DNA from: G021776435 sp046756245 | Lineage (GTDB): Bacteria; Pseudomonadota; Alphaproteobacteria; Caulobacterales; Parvularculaceae | Direction: 5' to 3' | Assembly (NCBI GenBank): GCA_046756245.1 | Contig: JBHHVZ010000129.1 | Coordinates: 1-6,233, forward strand | DNA: 6,233 nt | Shown: positions 1 through 6,233 of the stretch, one piece after another | Layout: every line of letters begins with the position of its first letter | How positions within the stretch are numbered: position 1 is the stretch's first letter | Notes under the pieces: generated by a model | What the model was told of the DNA's origin: nothing | Seen by the model: only the letters and a program-made list of their open reading frames with translations | The model's database searches: none | Position numbers and translations under genes: made by a program

Positions 1-215
1 GCTTCGGTATTTTCCAGCGCTGGCGCATCAGGCGGCAGGAATATGGCGTCGGGCGCCAAGAACGCCGCCCAGCGCTCGATATCCCTGGCGTTGGTGGCCG
101 TCACCCATGCGTTATAAGATTCCCGAATTTCGGCTTCATCAGCCTCACGCGTGTCGAGTGGAGCGCACGAAGTGGCCGTTATGGCTGCGGTTGTGAATGC
201 AAGAATATGTTTCAT
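1..215 (-). CDS. SnoaL/DUF4440-like exported protein, probable lipoprotein (C-terminus outside window)
   Basis: Only the first 71 codons are in the window; the gene runs off the left edge. The start ATG (complement of 213-215) follows a strong Shine-Dalgarno sequence, which fixes the start. The N-terminus MKHILAFTTAAITATSC has a short basic n-region, a hydrophobic stretch and a cysteine at residue 17 preceded by A-T-S, an acceptable though weak lipobox, so export and lipidation are likely but not certain. The following part (acidic helix with ESYNAWVTATNARDIERW, then FLAPDAIFLPPDAPALE) resembles the first helix and strand of the NTF2-like SnoaL/DUF4440 fold, where a W-x-A/D-D pattern is followed by a 'pDa.flpP..p' segment. 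Members of this fold include ketosteroid isomerase-like enzymes and many uncharacterised secreted proteins; no catalytic activity can be assigned here. It is transcribed divergently from the AhpD-like gene. Confidence 0.72.
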   Translation of the reverse strand, partial: MKHILAFTTAAITATSCAPLDTREADEAEIRESYNAWVTATNARDIERWAAFLAPDAIFLPPDAPALENTE

Positions 216-222
216 CTCCACG

Positions 223-230
223 ACCTCCCC
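223..230 (-). promoter_or_regulatory. Strong Shine-Dalgarno for the SnoaL-like gene
   Basis: On the minus strand the sequence reads GGGGAGGT, followed by seven bases and the ATG at 213-215. This near-perfect complement to the 16S rRNA 3' end decides the start codon of the left-edge gene. It contrasts with the poor or absent ribosome-binding sites of the AhpD-like and aminopeptidase genes on the other strand. Confidence 0.75.
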
Positions 231-247
231 CTGTTAGTAATAATTGC

Positions 248-291
248 ATGTTTTTGAACATCGCTGTGGGCGGTTAGTTCGCAAACATGTT
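248..291. promoter_or_regulatory. Divergent intergenic region with repeated AACAT/ATGTT half-sites (possible operator)
   Basis: The 126 bases between the two divergent genes are visibly more AT-rich than the coding DNA, as expected for back-to-back promoters. Inside are two dyads built from the same pentamer: ATGTT-TTTG-AACAT at 248-261 and the perfect palindrome AACATGTT at 284-291. Their centres lie about 33 bases apart, close to three helical turns. This layout would suit a dimeric regulator serving both genes, but no known operator consensus was recognised and no convincing -35/-10 pair could be chosen on either strand. Pentamer dyads can occur by chance in AT-rich spacers, so this is a weak call. 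Confidence 0.25.
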
Positions 292-341
292 ATGCAAGCA
301 GTGGTTGCTTCCAGCGCCGGTTAGAACACATAAGCCAGATC

Positions 342-959
342 ATGACGTTCATCAAAACTATTTCGCAAAGCGACGCCGAAGGCCGGCTGAAAAGCCTTTA
401 CGACCGCGTCAAGGGGCCGGACGGGCGCGTCGACAATATTCTTCTCGCCCACAGCCTGCGCCCGCACACGCTTGAAGGGCACATGGCGCTTTACAAGTCC
501 GTGCTGCACCATTCATCGAACCGTTCGCCGAAATGGTATCTCGAAGCCGTCGGCGTTTATGTGAGCCTATTGAACGGCTGCGCCTATTGCGTCGACCATC
601 ATTTCGCCGGCCTCGCCCGCGCGCTTGGCGACGACGATAAGGCGAGCGCCATCCGCGCCGCATTGGAGGCCGGGCTTCAAGGCGACGTCGCGCCCGGCGG
701 CGCGCTCGATGATCGGGAAGTCACGGGCCTCGATTACGCCGGCAAGCTCACACGCGCGCCTTCGTCTGTTTGCGAGGCTGATATCGACGCCTTGCGCAAA
801 GCCGGTTTCAACGACGGCGAGATTCTCGAGATTAATCAGGTCGCCGCCTATTTCGCCTACGCCAACCGCACCGTGCTCGGCCTCGGCTGTTCGACGGATG
901 GCGAAGCGCTCGGCCATTCGCCGAACGGCGCCGAAGACGACGACTGGGGCCACCAATAG
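342..959 (+). CDS. AhpD-like / carboxymuconolactone decarboxylase family peroxidase-related protein
   Basis: This 205-residue protein carries the AhpD signature E-x11-C-x2-C-x3-H: Glu68, Cys80, Cys83 and His87 within LLNGCAYCVDHH. In AhpD these residues form the redox-active thiol pair and its proton relay, supporting alkylhydroperoxidase activity with a partner such as AhpC. The remainder fits the 'uncharacterised peroxidase-related enzyme' subgroup: an N-terminal helical part (FIKTISQSDAEGRLKSLYDR), then a late DREVTGLDYAGKLTR segment, an ALRKAGFNDGEILEI segment and AYFAYANRTVLGLG. The family is cytoplasmic and there is no signal peptide. The start at 342 is chosen because the conserved N-terminus begins there, although no good Shine-Dalgarno precedes it. 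prmA begins 16 bases after its stop, so the two are probably co-transcribed. The true substrate is unknown; peroxide or other electrophile reduction is inferred from the motif only. Confidence 0.88.
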   Translation: MTFIKTISQSDAEGRLKSLYDRVKGPDGRVDNILLAHSLRPHTLEGHMALYKSVLHHSSNRSPKWYLEAVGVYVSLLNGCAYCVDHHFAGLARALGDDDKASAIRAALEAGLQGDVAPGGALDDREVTGLDYAGKLTRAPSSVCEADIDALRKAGFNDGEILEINQVAAYFAYANRTVLGLGCSTDGEALGHSPNGAEDDDWGHQ

Positions 960-963
960 GCCC

Positions 964-967
964 GGAG
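964..967 (+). promoter_or_regulatory. Shine-Dalgarno deciding the prmA start
   Basis: GGAG (in CCCGGAGAAAGCACG) lies eight bases before the ATG at 976, just after the stop codon of the AhpD-like gene. It supports starting prmA at 976. The reading frame is open much further upstream, but that stretch overlaps the AhpD-like gene and has no homology-like content. Confidence 0.75.
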
Positions 968-975
968 AAAGCACG

Positions 976-1857
976 ATGCCGTCTTTCAAGATAGTCTGGC
1001 GGGGCGATCGGGCGGCGCTCAACTCTTTGAGCGACACGCTCGAAAACGATGCGCGCGCGCCCGGCGCCATCAGCATCGCGAAAGACGATTCGACGGCGGA
1101 TGACGACGAGACCGGATGGACTCTCGAAGCCTATTACATGTCGCGCCCCGACATTGACGCGCTGAATGCGCGCGCATCGGATGTCGCCGGTCTCGGCGCC
1201 GGCGCGCTCGAAACCGTCCCCGACAAGGACTGGGTTGCGCACGCGCTGGAAGGCCTTGGCGTTGTGCGGATCGGACGGTTCGTTCTTTACGGAATCCATG
1301 ATGCGGACAAACTGCCCAATGAGCCCGATCTTATTTCCATCCGCATCGACGCCAATCAGGCGTTCGGCACCGGCCATCATCCGACGACGGCGGGATGTTT
1401 GACTCTGCTCGACCGGTTCGCCGGGTTCGCGCCGAACGTTATCCTCGATCTCGGCTGCGGCTCGGCGGTGCTGGCGATCGCCGCGGCGAAGCTCTGGGAC
1501 CGCAACGTGCTCGCTGTCGACATTGACGAGAAGTCGGTCGAGATCGCCGCCGAAAACGCCGCGCTCAACGGCGTCGGCGACAGGGTGAAAACGCGCGTCG
1601 CCGCCGGCTTCGACCACCCTGACATCGCCGCCGCCGCGCCGCTCGATTTCGTCTTCGCCAACATTCTTTCCGGCCCTTTATGCGAGCTTGCGCCGGAGAT
1701 GGCGCGCCATGTGGAAAGGGCCGGCCGCGTCATGCTGGCGGGGATGCTGAAAGAACAGGCGCCGGAGGTGGCGGCCGCTTATGAAAACGCCGGCTTTCGC
1801 CTTCTAAACCGCCTTGATCAGCCGGCCTGGCCGGTGTTGTTGTTCGTAAGGTTGTAG
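976..1857 (+). CDS. prmA: Ribosomal protein L11 methyltransferase PrmA
   Basis: The 293-residue product has the length and layout of PrmA, the cytoplasmic S-adenosylmethionine-dependent enzyme that methylates lysines and the N-terminal amine of ribosomal protein L11. Residues 1 to about 100 form the small substrate-recognition domain. The linker region carries FGTGHHPTT (130-138), the PrmA hallmark usually seen as FGTGxHPTT. The Rossmann-like domain follows, with SAM motif I LDLGCGSAV (157-165), an acidic loop VDID (181-184) after strand 2, and the FANIL sequence (Asn229) that takes the place of the NPPY motif. The second glycine of the usual G-x-G-S-G pattern is alanine here (GCGSA), as I recall for alphaproteobacterial homologues. 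Start 976 has a proper ribosome-binding site. The stop codon TAG lies inside the first unit of the downstream heptamer repeat, so the last residues (VRL) are encoded at the edge of that element. Confidence 0.95.
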   Translation: MPSFKIVWRGDRAALNSLSDTLENDARAPGAISIAKDDSTADDDETGWTLEAYYMSRPDIDALNARASDVAGLGAGALETVPDKDWVAHALEGLGVVRIGRFVLYGIHDADKLPNEPDLISIRIDANQAFGTGHHPTTAGCLTLLDRFAGFAPNVILDLGCGSAVLAIAAAKLWDRNVLAVDIDEKSVEIAAENAALNGVGDRVKTRVAAGFDHPDIAAAAPLDFVFANILSGPLCELAPEMARHVERAGRVMLAGMLKEQAPEVAAAYENAGFRLLNRLDQPAWPVLLFVRL

Positions 1858-1924
1858 GTGGTAGGTGGCAGGTGGTAGGCTGTAGGATGAGGACGACATA
1901 CAAAGTCTCCCACCTACAACCTAC
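1851..1924. repeat. Inverted heptamer repeat element (GTAGGTG-type) between prmA and the aminopeptidase gene
   Basis: Five head-to-tail heptamers run from 1854 to 1888: GTAGGTG, GTAGGTG, GCAGGTG, GTAGGCT, GTAGGAT. After a 22-base non-repetitive centre (1889-1910) come two units in inverse orientation, CACCTAC and AACCTAC (1911-1924). The outer ends form a perfect 11-base inverted repeat, GTTGTAGGTGG (1851-1861) and CCACCTACAAC (1910-1920), separated by 48 bases. Because the left arm has several near-identical units, the right arm could pair in more than one register. The element overlaps the last codons and stop of prmA and ends eight bases before the next start codon. It could be a dispersed REP-like repeat, an RNA hairpin affecting expression of the downstream gene, or a simple-sequence expansion. 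It has no T-run, so it does not look like an intrinsic terminator. Confidence 0.85.
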
Positions 1925-1932
1925 AATCTCAT

Positions 1933-3750
1933 ATGTTCCAATCCTTCGATCCCGTCGCCGACCGCACATTCGCCGGCAAGCACCTGCCGCTTCTGCGCGT
2001 GGAAATGAAAAGGCAGAAGCTCGATGGCTTCATCATTCCGCATGACGACGAATATCAGAATGAATACATCCCGGCTCATGCTGAACGGCTGATGTGGGCG
2101 TCTGGCTTTTCCGGCTCGGCCGGCGCCGCGGTCGTCTTTCAGGACAAGGCGGTGCTGTTCGTTGACGGCCGCTACACGCTGCAGGCCCGCGAGCAGGCCG
2201 ACGACGCCTATTTCGCTTACGAGGATCTGACCGACAACCCGCCCGATAAATGGCTCGCCGAACATGCGCGCCGCGGCGCGCGCATCGGCTACGACCCGAT
2301 GCTGCATACGGTCTCCGGCGTCAAGAAACTGAACGACGCGGCCGGGAAAGCCGGTTTCGAGCTTGTCGCCGTCGAGGCGAACCCGCTCGACGCGGCCTGG
2401 AAGGACCGGCCGGAAAAACCCGCCGCGCCGGTTAAGCCGCATCCCCTCGCCCACGCAGGCAAATCCTCGGCCGACAAACGCGCCGAAGCAGCCGAAACGA
2501 TCCGCAAGTCCGGCGCCGACGCCGCCCTCATCACCGCGCCGCCGTCGATCGCCTGGCTCTTCAACATCCGCGGCGCCGACGTATCGCGGACGCCCTTGCC
2601 GCACGGTCGCGCTATTCTGTATGCGGACGGCAAGACGGCGCTCTTTCTCGACCCGCAAAAGGTCGACAACGCCCTGCCCGGTGATTTGGGCGACGATGTC
2701 GATCTGCGCGACGAGGCGGATTTCGCTGGCGCGCTCGAAAATCTTGGAAAGAAGAAATTGAAAGTCGCGGTCGACCCGGCGCTGGCGCCGGAAAAATTCG
2801 CCGCGATCCTGCGCGAAGCGGGCGCCGAGATCATCGAGGCGCCAGACCCTTGCGCGCTGCCCCGCGCCTGCAAGAACGCTGTCGAGCTCGACGGCGCGCG
2901 CACAGCCCATGTGCGCGACGGCGCGGCGGTGACGCGGTTTCTGCACTGGCTTTCCCTCAAGGCGCGCTCGGGCGAGGTCGATGAAATTTCGGCGGCAAAA
3001 AAGCTCGAATCCTTCCGCGCGGAAAACGACGGGCTTGTGGATTTGAGCTTCGACTCGATCTCCGGCGCGGGGCCCCACGGCGCGGTCGTGCATTACAGGG
3101 TGACGACGGAGACCAATCAGGCGCTCGTTCAGGATTCGCTTTTTCTCATCGACTCCGGCGGCCAGTATCCGGACGGCACGACGGATATTACGCGCACGGT
3201 CGCGGTCGGCACGCCGACGGCGGAAATGCGCGACCGCTTCACGCGCGTGCTCAAAGGCCATATCGCGCTGGCGACGGCGCGCTTTCCAAAAGGAACGACC
3301 GGGCACCAGCTCGACGCATTCGCCCGCCGGCCGTTGTGGGAGGCGGGACTCGATTACGCCCACGGCACCGGGCATGGGGTCGGCAGTTTTCTCGGCGTGC
3401 ATGAAGGCCCGCAGCGCATCGCCAACTGGCCGAACGAGCAAGCCCTGATGCCCGGCATGATCATTTCCAACGAGCCCGGCTATTACAAGACCGGCGAATT
3501 CGGCATCAGGATCGAAAACCTCGTGATCGTGACGGAATTCGCGCCGATCGAAGGCGGCGAACGCGAAATGATGGGATTCGAGACCATCACGCTGGCGCCG
3601 ATCGACCTCGCCCTTGTCGACGCGAACCTGCTGAGCGAAATCGAGCGCGAATGGCTGAACGCCTATCACGCGCGGGTGCGAGCGACATTGACGCCGCTCC
3701 TGCCGAAGGATGTCGCTGACTGGCTCGCACAGGCGACGCAGGCGATTTAG
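1933..3750 (+). CDS. pepP: Aminopeptidase P family protein (Xaa-Pro aminopeptidase, M24B, long three-domain form)
   Basis: The enzyme removes an N-terminal residue that precedes proline, using a two-metal (usually Mn) centre. This 605-residue form resembles cytosolic eukaryotic XPNPEP1 rather than the shorter E. coli PepP. Creatinase-type N-terminal domains occupy roughly residues 14-150 and 180-315, the pita-bread M24 catalytic domain about 320-535, and a C-terminal extension follows. All five metal ligands are visible at the spacing of human XPNPEP1: Asp407 and Asp418 (LIDSGG...TTDIT), His481 (GTGHGVGSFLGVHEGP), Glu514 (ISNEPGYY) and Glu528 (GIRIEN). The catalytic histidines His387 and His490 are also present. 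No signal peptide is seen, so it is cytoplasmic. The start at 1933 (MFQSF) matches the usual family N-terminus, but no Shine-Dalgarno precedes it; the upstream bases are pyrimidine-rich repeat. Its stop overlaps that of convergent ligA by four bases. The symbol pepP is by family; physiological substrates are unknown. Confidence 0.95.
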   Translation: MFQSFDPVADRTFAGKHLPLLRVEMKRQKLDGFIIPHDDEYQNEYIPAHAERLMWASGFSGSAGAAVVFQDKAVLFVDGRYTLQAREQADDAYFAYEDLTDNPPDKWLAEHARRGARIGYDPMLHTVSGVKKLNDAAGKAGFELVAVEANPLDAAWKDRPEKPAAPVKPHPLAHAGKSSADKRAEAAETIRKSGADAALITAPPSIAWLFNIRGADVSRTPLPHGRAILYADGKTALFLDPQKVDNALPGDLGDDVDLRDEADFAGALENLGKKKLKVAVDPALAPEKFAAILREAGAEIIEAPDPCALPRACKNAVELDGARTAHVRDGAAVTRFLHWLSLKARSGEVDEISAAKKLESFRAENDGLVDLSFDSISGAGPHGAVVHYRVTTETNQALVQDSLFLIDSGGQYPDGTTDITRTVAVGTPTAEMRDRFTRVLKGHIALATARFPKGTTGHQLDAFARRPLWEAGLDYAHGTGHGVGSFLGVHEGPQRIANWPNEQALMPGMIISNEPGYYKTGEFGIRIENLVIVTEFAPIEGGEREMMGFETITLAPIDLALVDANLLSEIEREWLNAYHARVRATLTPLLPKDVADWLAQATQAI

Positions 3751-5900
3751 CCGCCGATTAACGCCAGCCAGTCGCTTTCGGAGAGGACCCGCACGCCGAG
3801 CGCTTCGGCTTTCTTGAGTTTCGACCCGGCGCCCGGCCCCGCGACCACATAGTCTGTCTTCGCCGACACCGAGCCCGCCACCTTGGCGCCGAGAGCCTGC
3901 GCGCGCGCTTTCGCTTCGTCGCGGGTGAAGAGTTCGAGCTTGCCTGTAAAGACGACCGTCTTGCCCGCGACAGGACTGTCGGCGGCGACGGCTTCGGCCT
4001 GTTCCGGCGTTACTTCCGCGAGCAGCCGGTCGAGCGCCTTTTCGTTATGGTCTTCGGCGAAAAAGTCGATGACGCTTTGCGCCACGAGCGCGCCGACGCC
4101 GTCGATGGAGAGCATTTCCTGATAGGCCGGCGAGCCGGGATCGGCGGCGGCGATCGCAGCCTTGCGGAACGCCTCGAACGTTCCATAGGCGCGGGCGAAC
4201 ATGCGCGCGTTGGTCTCGCCCACATGGCGCACGCCGAGCGCGTTGATGAACCGCGCGAGCGCGATTTCGCGCCGAGTATTGATCGCCTCAAAGAGGTTTT
4301 CGATGGATTTCTTGTTGGTTGGAGGTTTTTGGATTCCGGTCTTGTCGCGCTTGCGCGTCCCGTCTTCGTTAAGCTCGTAGCGGTAAAGATCGATCTTTCC
4401 GTCCGCCTGTCTTTCTTCGAGCGTAAATATGTCGGCGGGTTCGCGGACGATTCCCTGTTCGAAAAAACTCTCTATCTGTTTCGTTCCGAGGCCTTCGATG
4501 TCGAACGCATTCCGCGAGACGAAATGCTTCAGGCGTTCGACGGCCTGCGCCGGACAGACAAGCCCGCCCGTGCAGCGGTGGTCGGCCTCGCCTTCCTCGC
4601 GCACCGCATGGCTTTTGCAGATCGGGCACTTTTTCGGAAAGACATAACGCTTCGCGCCTTTCTTGCGTTTCTCTTTCACCACGCGAACGACCTGTGGGAT
4701 AACATCGCCGGCGCGCTGCACGACCACCGTGTCGCCGACGCGGGCGTCCTTGCGGGCGATTTCGTCTTCATTGTGGAGGGTCGCGTTCGAGACGACGACG
4801 CCGCCGACGGTGACGGGTTTCAATCGCGCGACCGGCGTGAGCTTGCCGGTGCGTCCGACCTGAATGTCGATTCTTTCGAGCACCGTCGTCGCCTGCTCGG
4901 CCGGGAATTTGTGCGCAATCGCCCAGCGCGGGCTGCGCGAGACGAAGCCCAAGCGCTCCTGATAATCGAGCCGGTCGACCTTGTAGACGACGCCGTCAAT
5001 GTCATAGCCGAGCGTGGCGCGGCGTTCCTCGACCGATTGGTGAAAGGCGAGCATCGCTTCGACGCTTTCGCACCGCTCCGTCAACGGATTAACCGGAAAG
5101 CCCCAGGCCTTGAGACGCGCGACGGCGGCGAATTGCGTGTCGGCGAACGCTTCGCTCAATTCGCCCCAGCCATAGGCGAAGAATTGCAGCGGCCGCATGG
5201 CGGTGACGGCGGCGTCGAGCTGGCGCAGCGAGCCGGCGGCGGCGTTCCTGGGATTGGCGAAAAGTTTCGGCTCTTTTCCTTCCGCTTTCGCCTCGCGTTC
5301 CAGACGTTCGTTAAGCGCCGCAAAGTCGTCATGCGTCATGTAGACTTCGCCGCGTATTTCGAGAATGTCCGGCGTGTTTTTGAGGACTCGTGGGATGTCG
5401 GCGACGGTCAAGACATTGGCGGTGACGTTTTCGCCTTCCTGGCCGTCGCCGCGGGTCGCAGCGAGCACGAGCGCGCCCTTTTCATAACGCAGACTCAACG
5501 AGGCGCCGTCGATTTTCGGTTCGGCGGTGAAGGCGAGCGGCGCATCCTCGCCAAGCCCGAGAAACCGCCTCACCCGCGCGGCGAAATCGGCGACATCCTC
5601 GCCGTCAAACGCATTTTCGAGCGACAGCATGGCGACGGCGTGACGGACCTTTTCGAATTTCGGCGACGGCGCGGCCCCGACCCGCCCCGACGGACTGTCG
5701 GCCCGCTTCAGTTTCGGAAAGCGTTTTTCAATCAATAGGTTACGCCGGACGAGCGCGTCATATTCCGCATCCGTCATAACCGGCGCGTCTTCCCGGTAAT
5801 AAGCGGCGTCGGCGTCGGCGATGACTTTCGCCAGCCGCGCCAGTTCCTTGGCGGCGGCCTCGCGCGACAGTCTGTCGACGGGCGTCTTTGCATTGGACAT
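3747..5900 (-). CDS. ligA: NAD-dependent DNA ligase LigA
   Basis: LigA seals nicks during replication and repair, using NAD as adenylate donor. Numbering from the ATG at 5898-5900 (717 residues), domains run in the canonical order. Domain Ia, which binds the NMN half of NAD, has AYYREDAPVMTDAEYDALVR, and SLENAF is at 95-100. The adenylation motif EPKIDG has nucleotide-accepting Lys129. Further ligase motifs EIRGEVY, YDIDGVVYKV and WAIAHKFPAEQ follow. The OB fold contains VGRTGKLTPVARL. A four-cysteine zinc finger (Cys425, Cys428, Cys443, Cys449) precedes helix-hairpin-helix repeats, and a C-terminal BRCT domain spans about 645-715. The ATG start is preferred over an in-frame TTG four codons upstream because GAGG lies six bases before it. 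The recN stop ends eight bases upstream, so the two genes are surely one operon. The linker between zinc finger and HhH region lacks the usual G-W/F-G and holds a charged insertion. Confidence 0.97.
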   Translation of the reverse strand: MSNAKTPVDRLSREAAAKELARLAKVIADADAAYYREDAPVMTDAEYDALVRRNLLIEKRFPKLKRADSPSGRVGAAPSPKFEKVRHAVAMLSLENAFDGEDVADFAARVRRFLGLGEDAPLAFTAEPKIDGASLSLRYEKGALVLAATRGDGQEGENVTANVLTVADIPRVLKNTPDILEIRGEVYMTHDDFAALNERLEREAKAEGKEPKLFANPRNAAAGSLRQLDAAVTAMRPLQFFAYGWGELSEAFADTQFAAVARLKAWGFPVNPLTERCESVEAMLAFHQSVEERRATLGYDIDGVVYKVDRLDYQERLGFVSRSPRWAIAHKFPAEQATTVLERIDIQVGRTGKLTPVARLKPVTVGGVVVSNATLHNEDEIARKDARVGDTVVVQRAGDVIPQVVRVVKEKRKKGAKRYVFPKKCPICKSHAVREEGEADHRCTGGLVCPAQAVERLKHFVSRNAFDIEGLGTKQIESFFEQGIVREPADIFTLEERQADGKIDLYRYELNEDGTRKRDKTGIQKPPTNKKSIENLFEAINTRREIALARFINALGVRHVGETNARMFARAYGTFEAFRKAAIAAADPGSPAYQEMLSIDGVGALVAQSVIDFFAEDHNEKALDRLLAEVTPEQAEAVAADSPVAGKTVVFTGKLELFTRDEAKARAQALGAKVAGSVSAKTDYVVAGPGAGSKLKKAEALGVRVLSESDWLALIGG

Positions 5901-5906
5901 GACGCG

Positions 5907-5910
5907 CCTC
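5907..5910 (-). promoter_or_regulatory. Shine-Dalgarno deciding the ligA start
   Basis: The minus strand reads TTGAGGCGCGTCATG. GAGG sits six bases before the ATG and overlaps the recN stop TGA (5909-5911). Ribosomes ending recN would therefore stop on the ligA ribosome-binding site, the usual layout for translational coupling. The in-frame TTG at 5910-5912 has no better site upstream. Confidence 0.6.
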
Positions 5911-6233
5911 AACCCGCCTTTTTACGGCGCGGCCTTGCAACCTCTGCAACCGGCGCGTCGAGCAGCCGCCGCGCCGCTGCGCGGGCCTCGTCGGTGACGC
6001 GCGCGCCCGAAAGCATGCGGGCGATTTCCTCGATCCGCGCTTCTGCGTCGAGCACGCTGACGGTTGTTTCCGTCGACGCCCGACTTTGACGCTTGTCGAC
6101 CCGCCAATGAGCGTCGGCGCGCGCGGCGACCTGGGGCGAATGGGTCACCACAAGCACCTGCGCGCCCTGCGCGAGACGCGCGAGGCGTTCGCCCACCGCA
6201 TCGGCGACCGCGCCGCCGACGCCCGAATCGACC
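5909..6233 (-). CDS. recN: DNA repair protein RecN, C-terminal part (5' end outside window)
   Basis: The last 107 residues of RecN are present; the gene continues past the right edge. RecN is an SMC-like ATPase that acts early in double-strand-break repair by holding or organising DNA ends. The visible part begins at the end of Walker B/D-loop (VDSGVGGAVADAVGERLARLA). It continues into the H-loop strand VLVVTHSPQVAARADAHW, with the switch histidine at visible residue 31, and closes with the usual LDAEARIEEIARMLSG and TDEARAAARRLL helices and a basic tail (RPRRKKAG). The P-loop and coiled coil lie outside the window. The open frame before the internal GTG at 6194-6196 continues the RecN sequence, so that GTG is not the start. 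The stop overlaps the ligA ribosome-binding site. An SOS (LexA) promoter would be expected upstream of recN but is not visible here. Confidence 0.95.
   Translation of the reverse strand, partial: VDSGVGGAVADAVGERLARLAQGAQVLVVTHSPQVAARADAHWRVDKRQSRASTETTVSVLDAEARIEEIARMLSGARVTDEARAAARRLLDAPVAEVARPRRKKAG

Noticed and set aside
296..310. Small hairpin AAGCA-GTGGT-TGCTT before the AhpD-like gene
   Set aside because: A five-base stem with no T-run is too weak to call a terminator or attenuator; it is probably chance.
625..975. 117-codon upstream extension of the prmA frame
   Set aside because: It overlaps the AhpD-like gene in another frame, encodes arginine/serine/proline-rich sequence unlike PrmA, and the ATG at 976 has a good ribosome-binding site and gives the usual 293-residue length.
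1921..3669. 582-codon open frame on the minus strand opposite the aminopeptidase gene
   Set aside because: It lies wholly antisense to an aminopeptidase P with all metal ligands. Its translation is arginine-rich, low-quality sequence with no recognisable domain, as expected for stop-poor shadow frames in high-GC DNA.
4047..5738. 563-codon open frame on the plus strand opposite ligA
   Set aside because: It is antisense to a complete LigA, has no recognisable motifs, and shows the biased composition of a shadow frame.
5910..5912. TTG as the ligA start, giving a 721-residue protein and a four-base TTGA overlap with recN
   Set aside because: The ATG at 5898-5900 has GAGG at good spacing. The TTG would place that site inside the gene and lacks its own. 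It cannot be fully excluded.
6194..6196. GTG as the start of a small 95-residue gene at the right edge
   Set aside because: The frame continues upstream to the window edge with VDSGVGGAVADA, the RecN D-loop region, so this is an internal valine codon.

Overview
The window is GC-rich (roughly 60-65% by eye), with codon use strongly biased to G/C at third positions. It reads as a chromosomal housekeeping segment of an alphaproteobacterium. Support for this is the tight recN-ligA pair, a PrmA with the FGTGHHPTT and LDLGCGSAVL sequences that I associate with alphaproteobacterial members, and a long three-domain aminopeptidase P. I cannot place the order or genus from the sequence alone.

Layout. 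At the left edge, on the minus strand, is the N-terminal part of a small exported SnoaL/DUF4440-like protein, probably a lipoprotein, with a strong Shine-Dalgarno sequence. A 126-base divergent intergenic region (216-341) separates it from a plus-strand run: an AhpD-like peroxidase-related protein (342-959), prmA for the ribosomal protein L11 methyltransferase (976-1857), and a 605-residue aminopeptidase P (1933-3750). Between prmA and the peptidase lies a compact repeat element of GTAGGTG-type heptamers in inverted arrangement. It supplies the prmA stop codon and fills the place where the peptidase gene's ribosome-binding site would be expected. From the right edge, on the minus strand, come the C-terminal part of recN and then ligA, the NAD-dependent DNA ligase. 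ligA converges on the peptidase gene so closely that the two stop codons overlap (3747-3750).

How the genes fit together. recN (double-strand-break repair ATPase) and ligA (nick sealing) form a DNA-repair transcription unit in which the recN stop overlaps the ligA ribosome-binding site. The plus-strand genes look co-directional and perhaps co-transcribed. Their functions (redox-type AhpD fold, ribosomal protein methylation, proline-specific peptide turnover) do not form an obvious pathway.

I found no mobile element, CRISPR array, tRNA, rRNA or novel multi-gene system. The most distinctive non-coding structure is the heptamer inverted repeat at 1851-1924. The very long antisense reading frames inside the peptidase and ligase genes are best explained as high-GC shadows.
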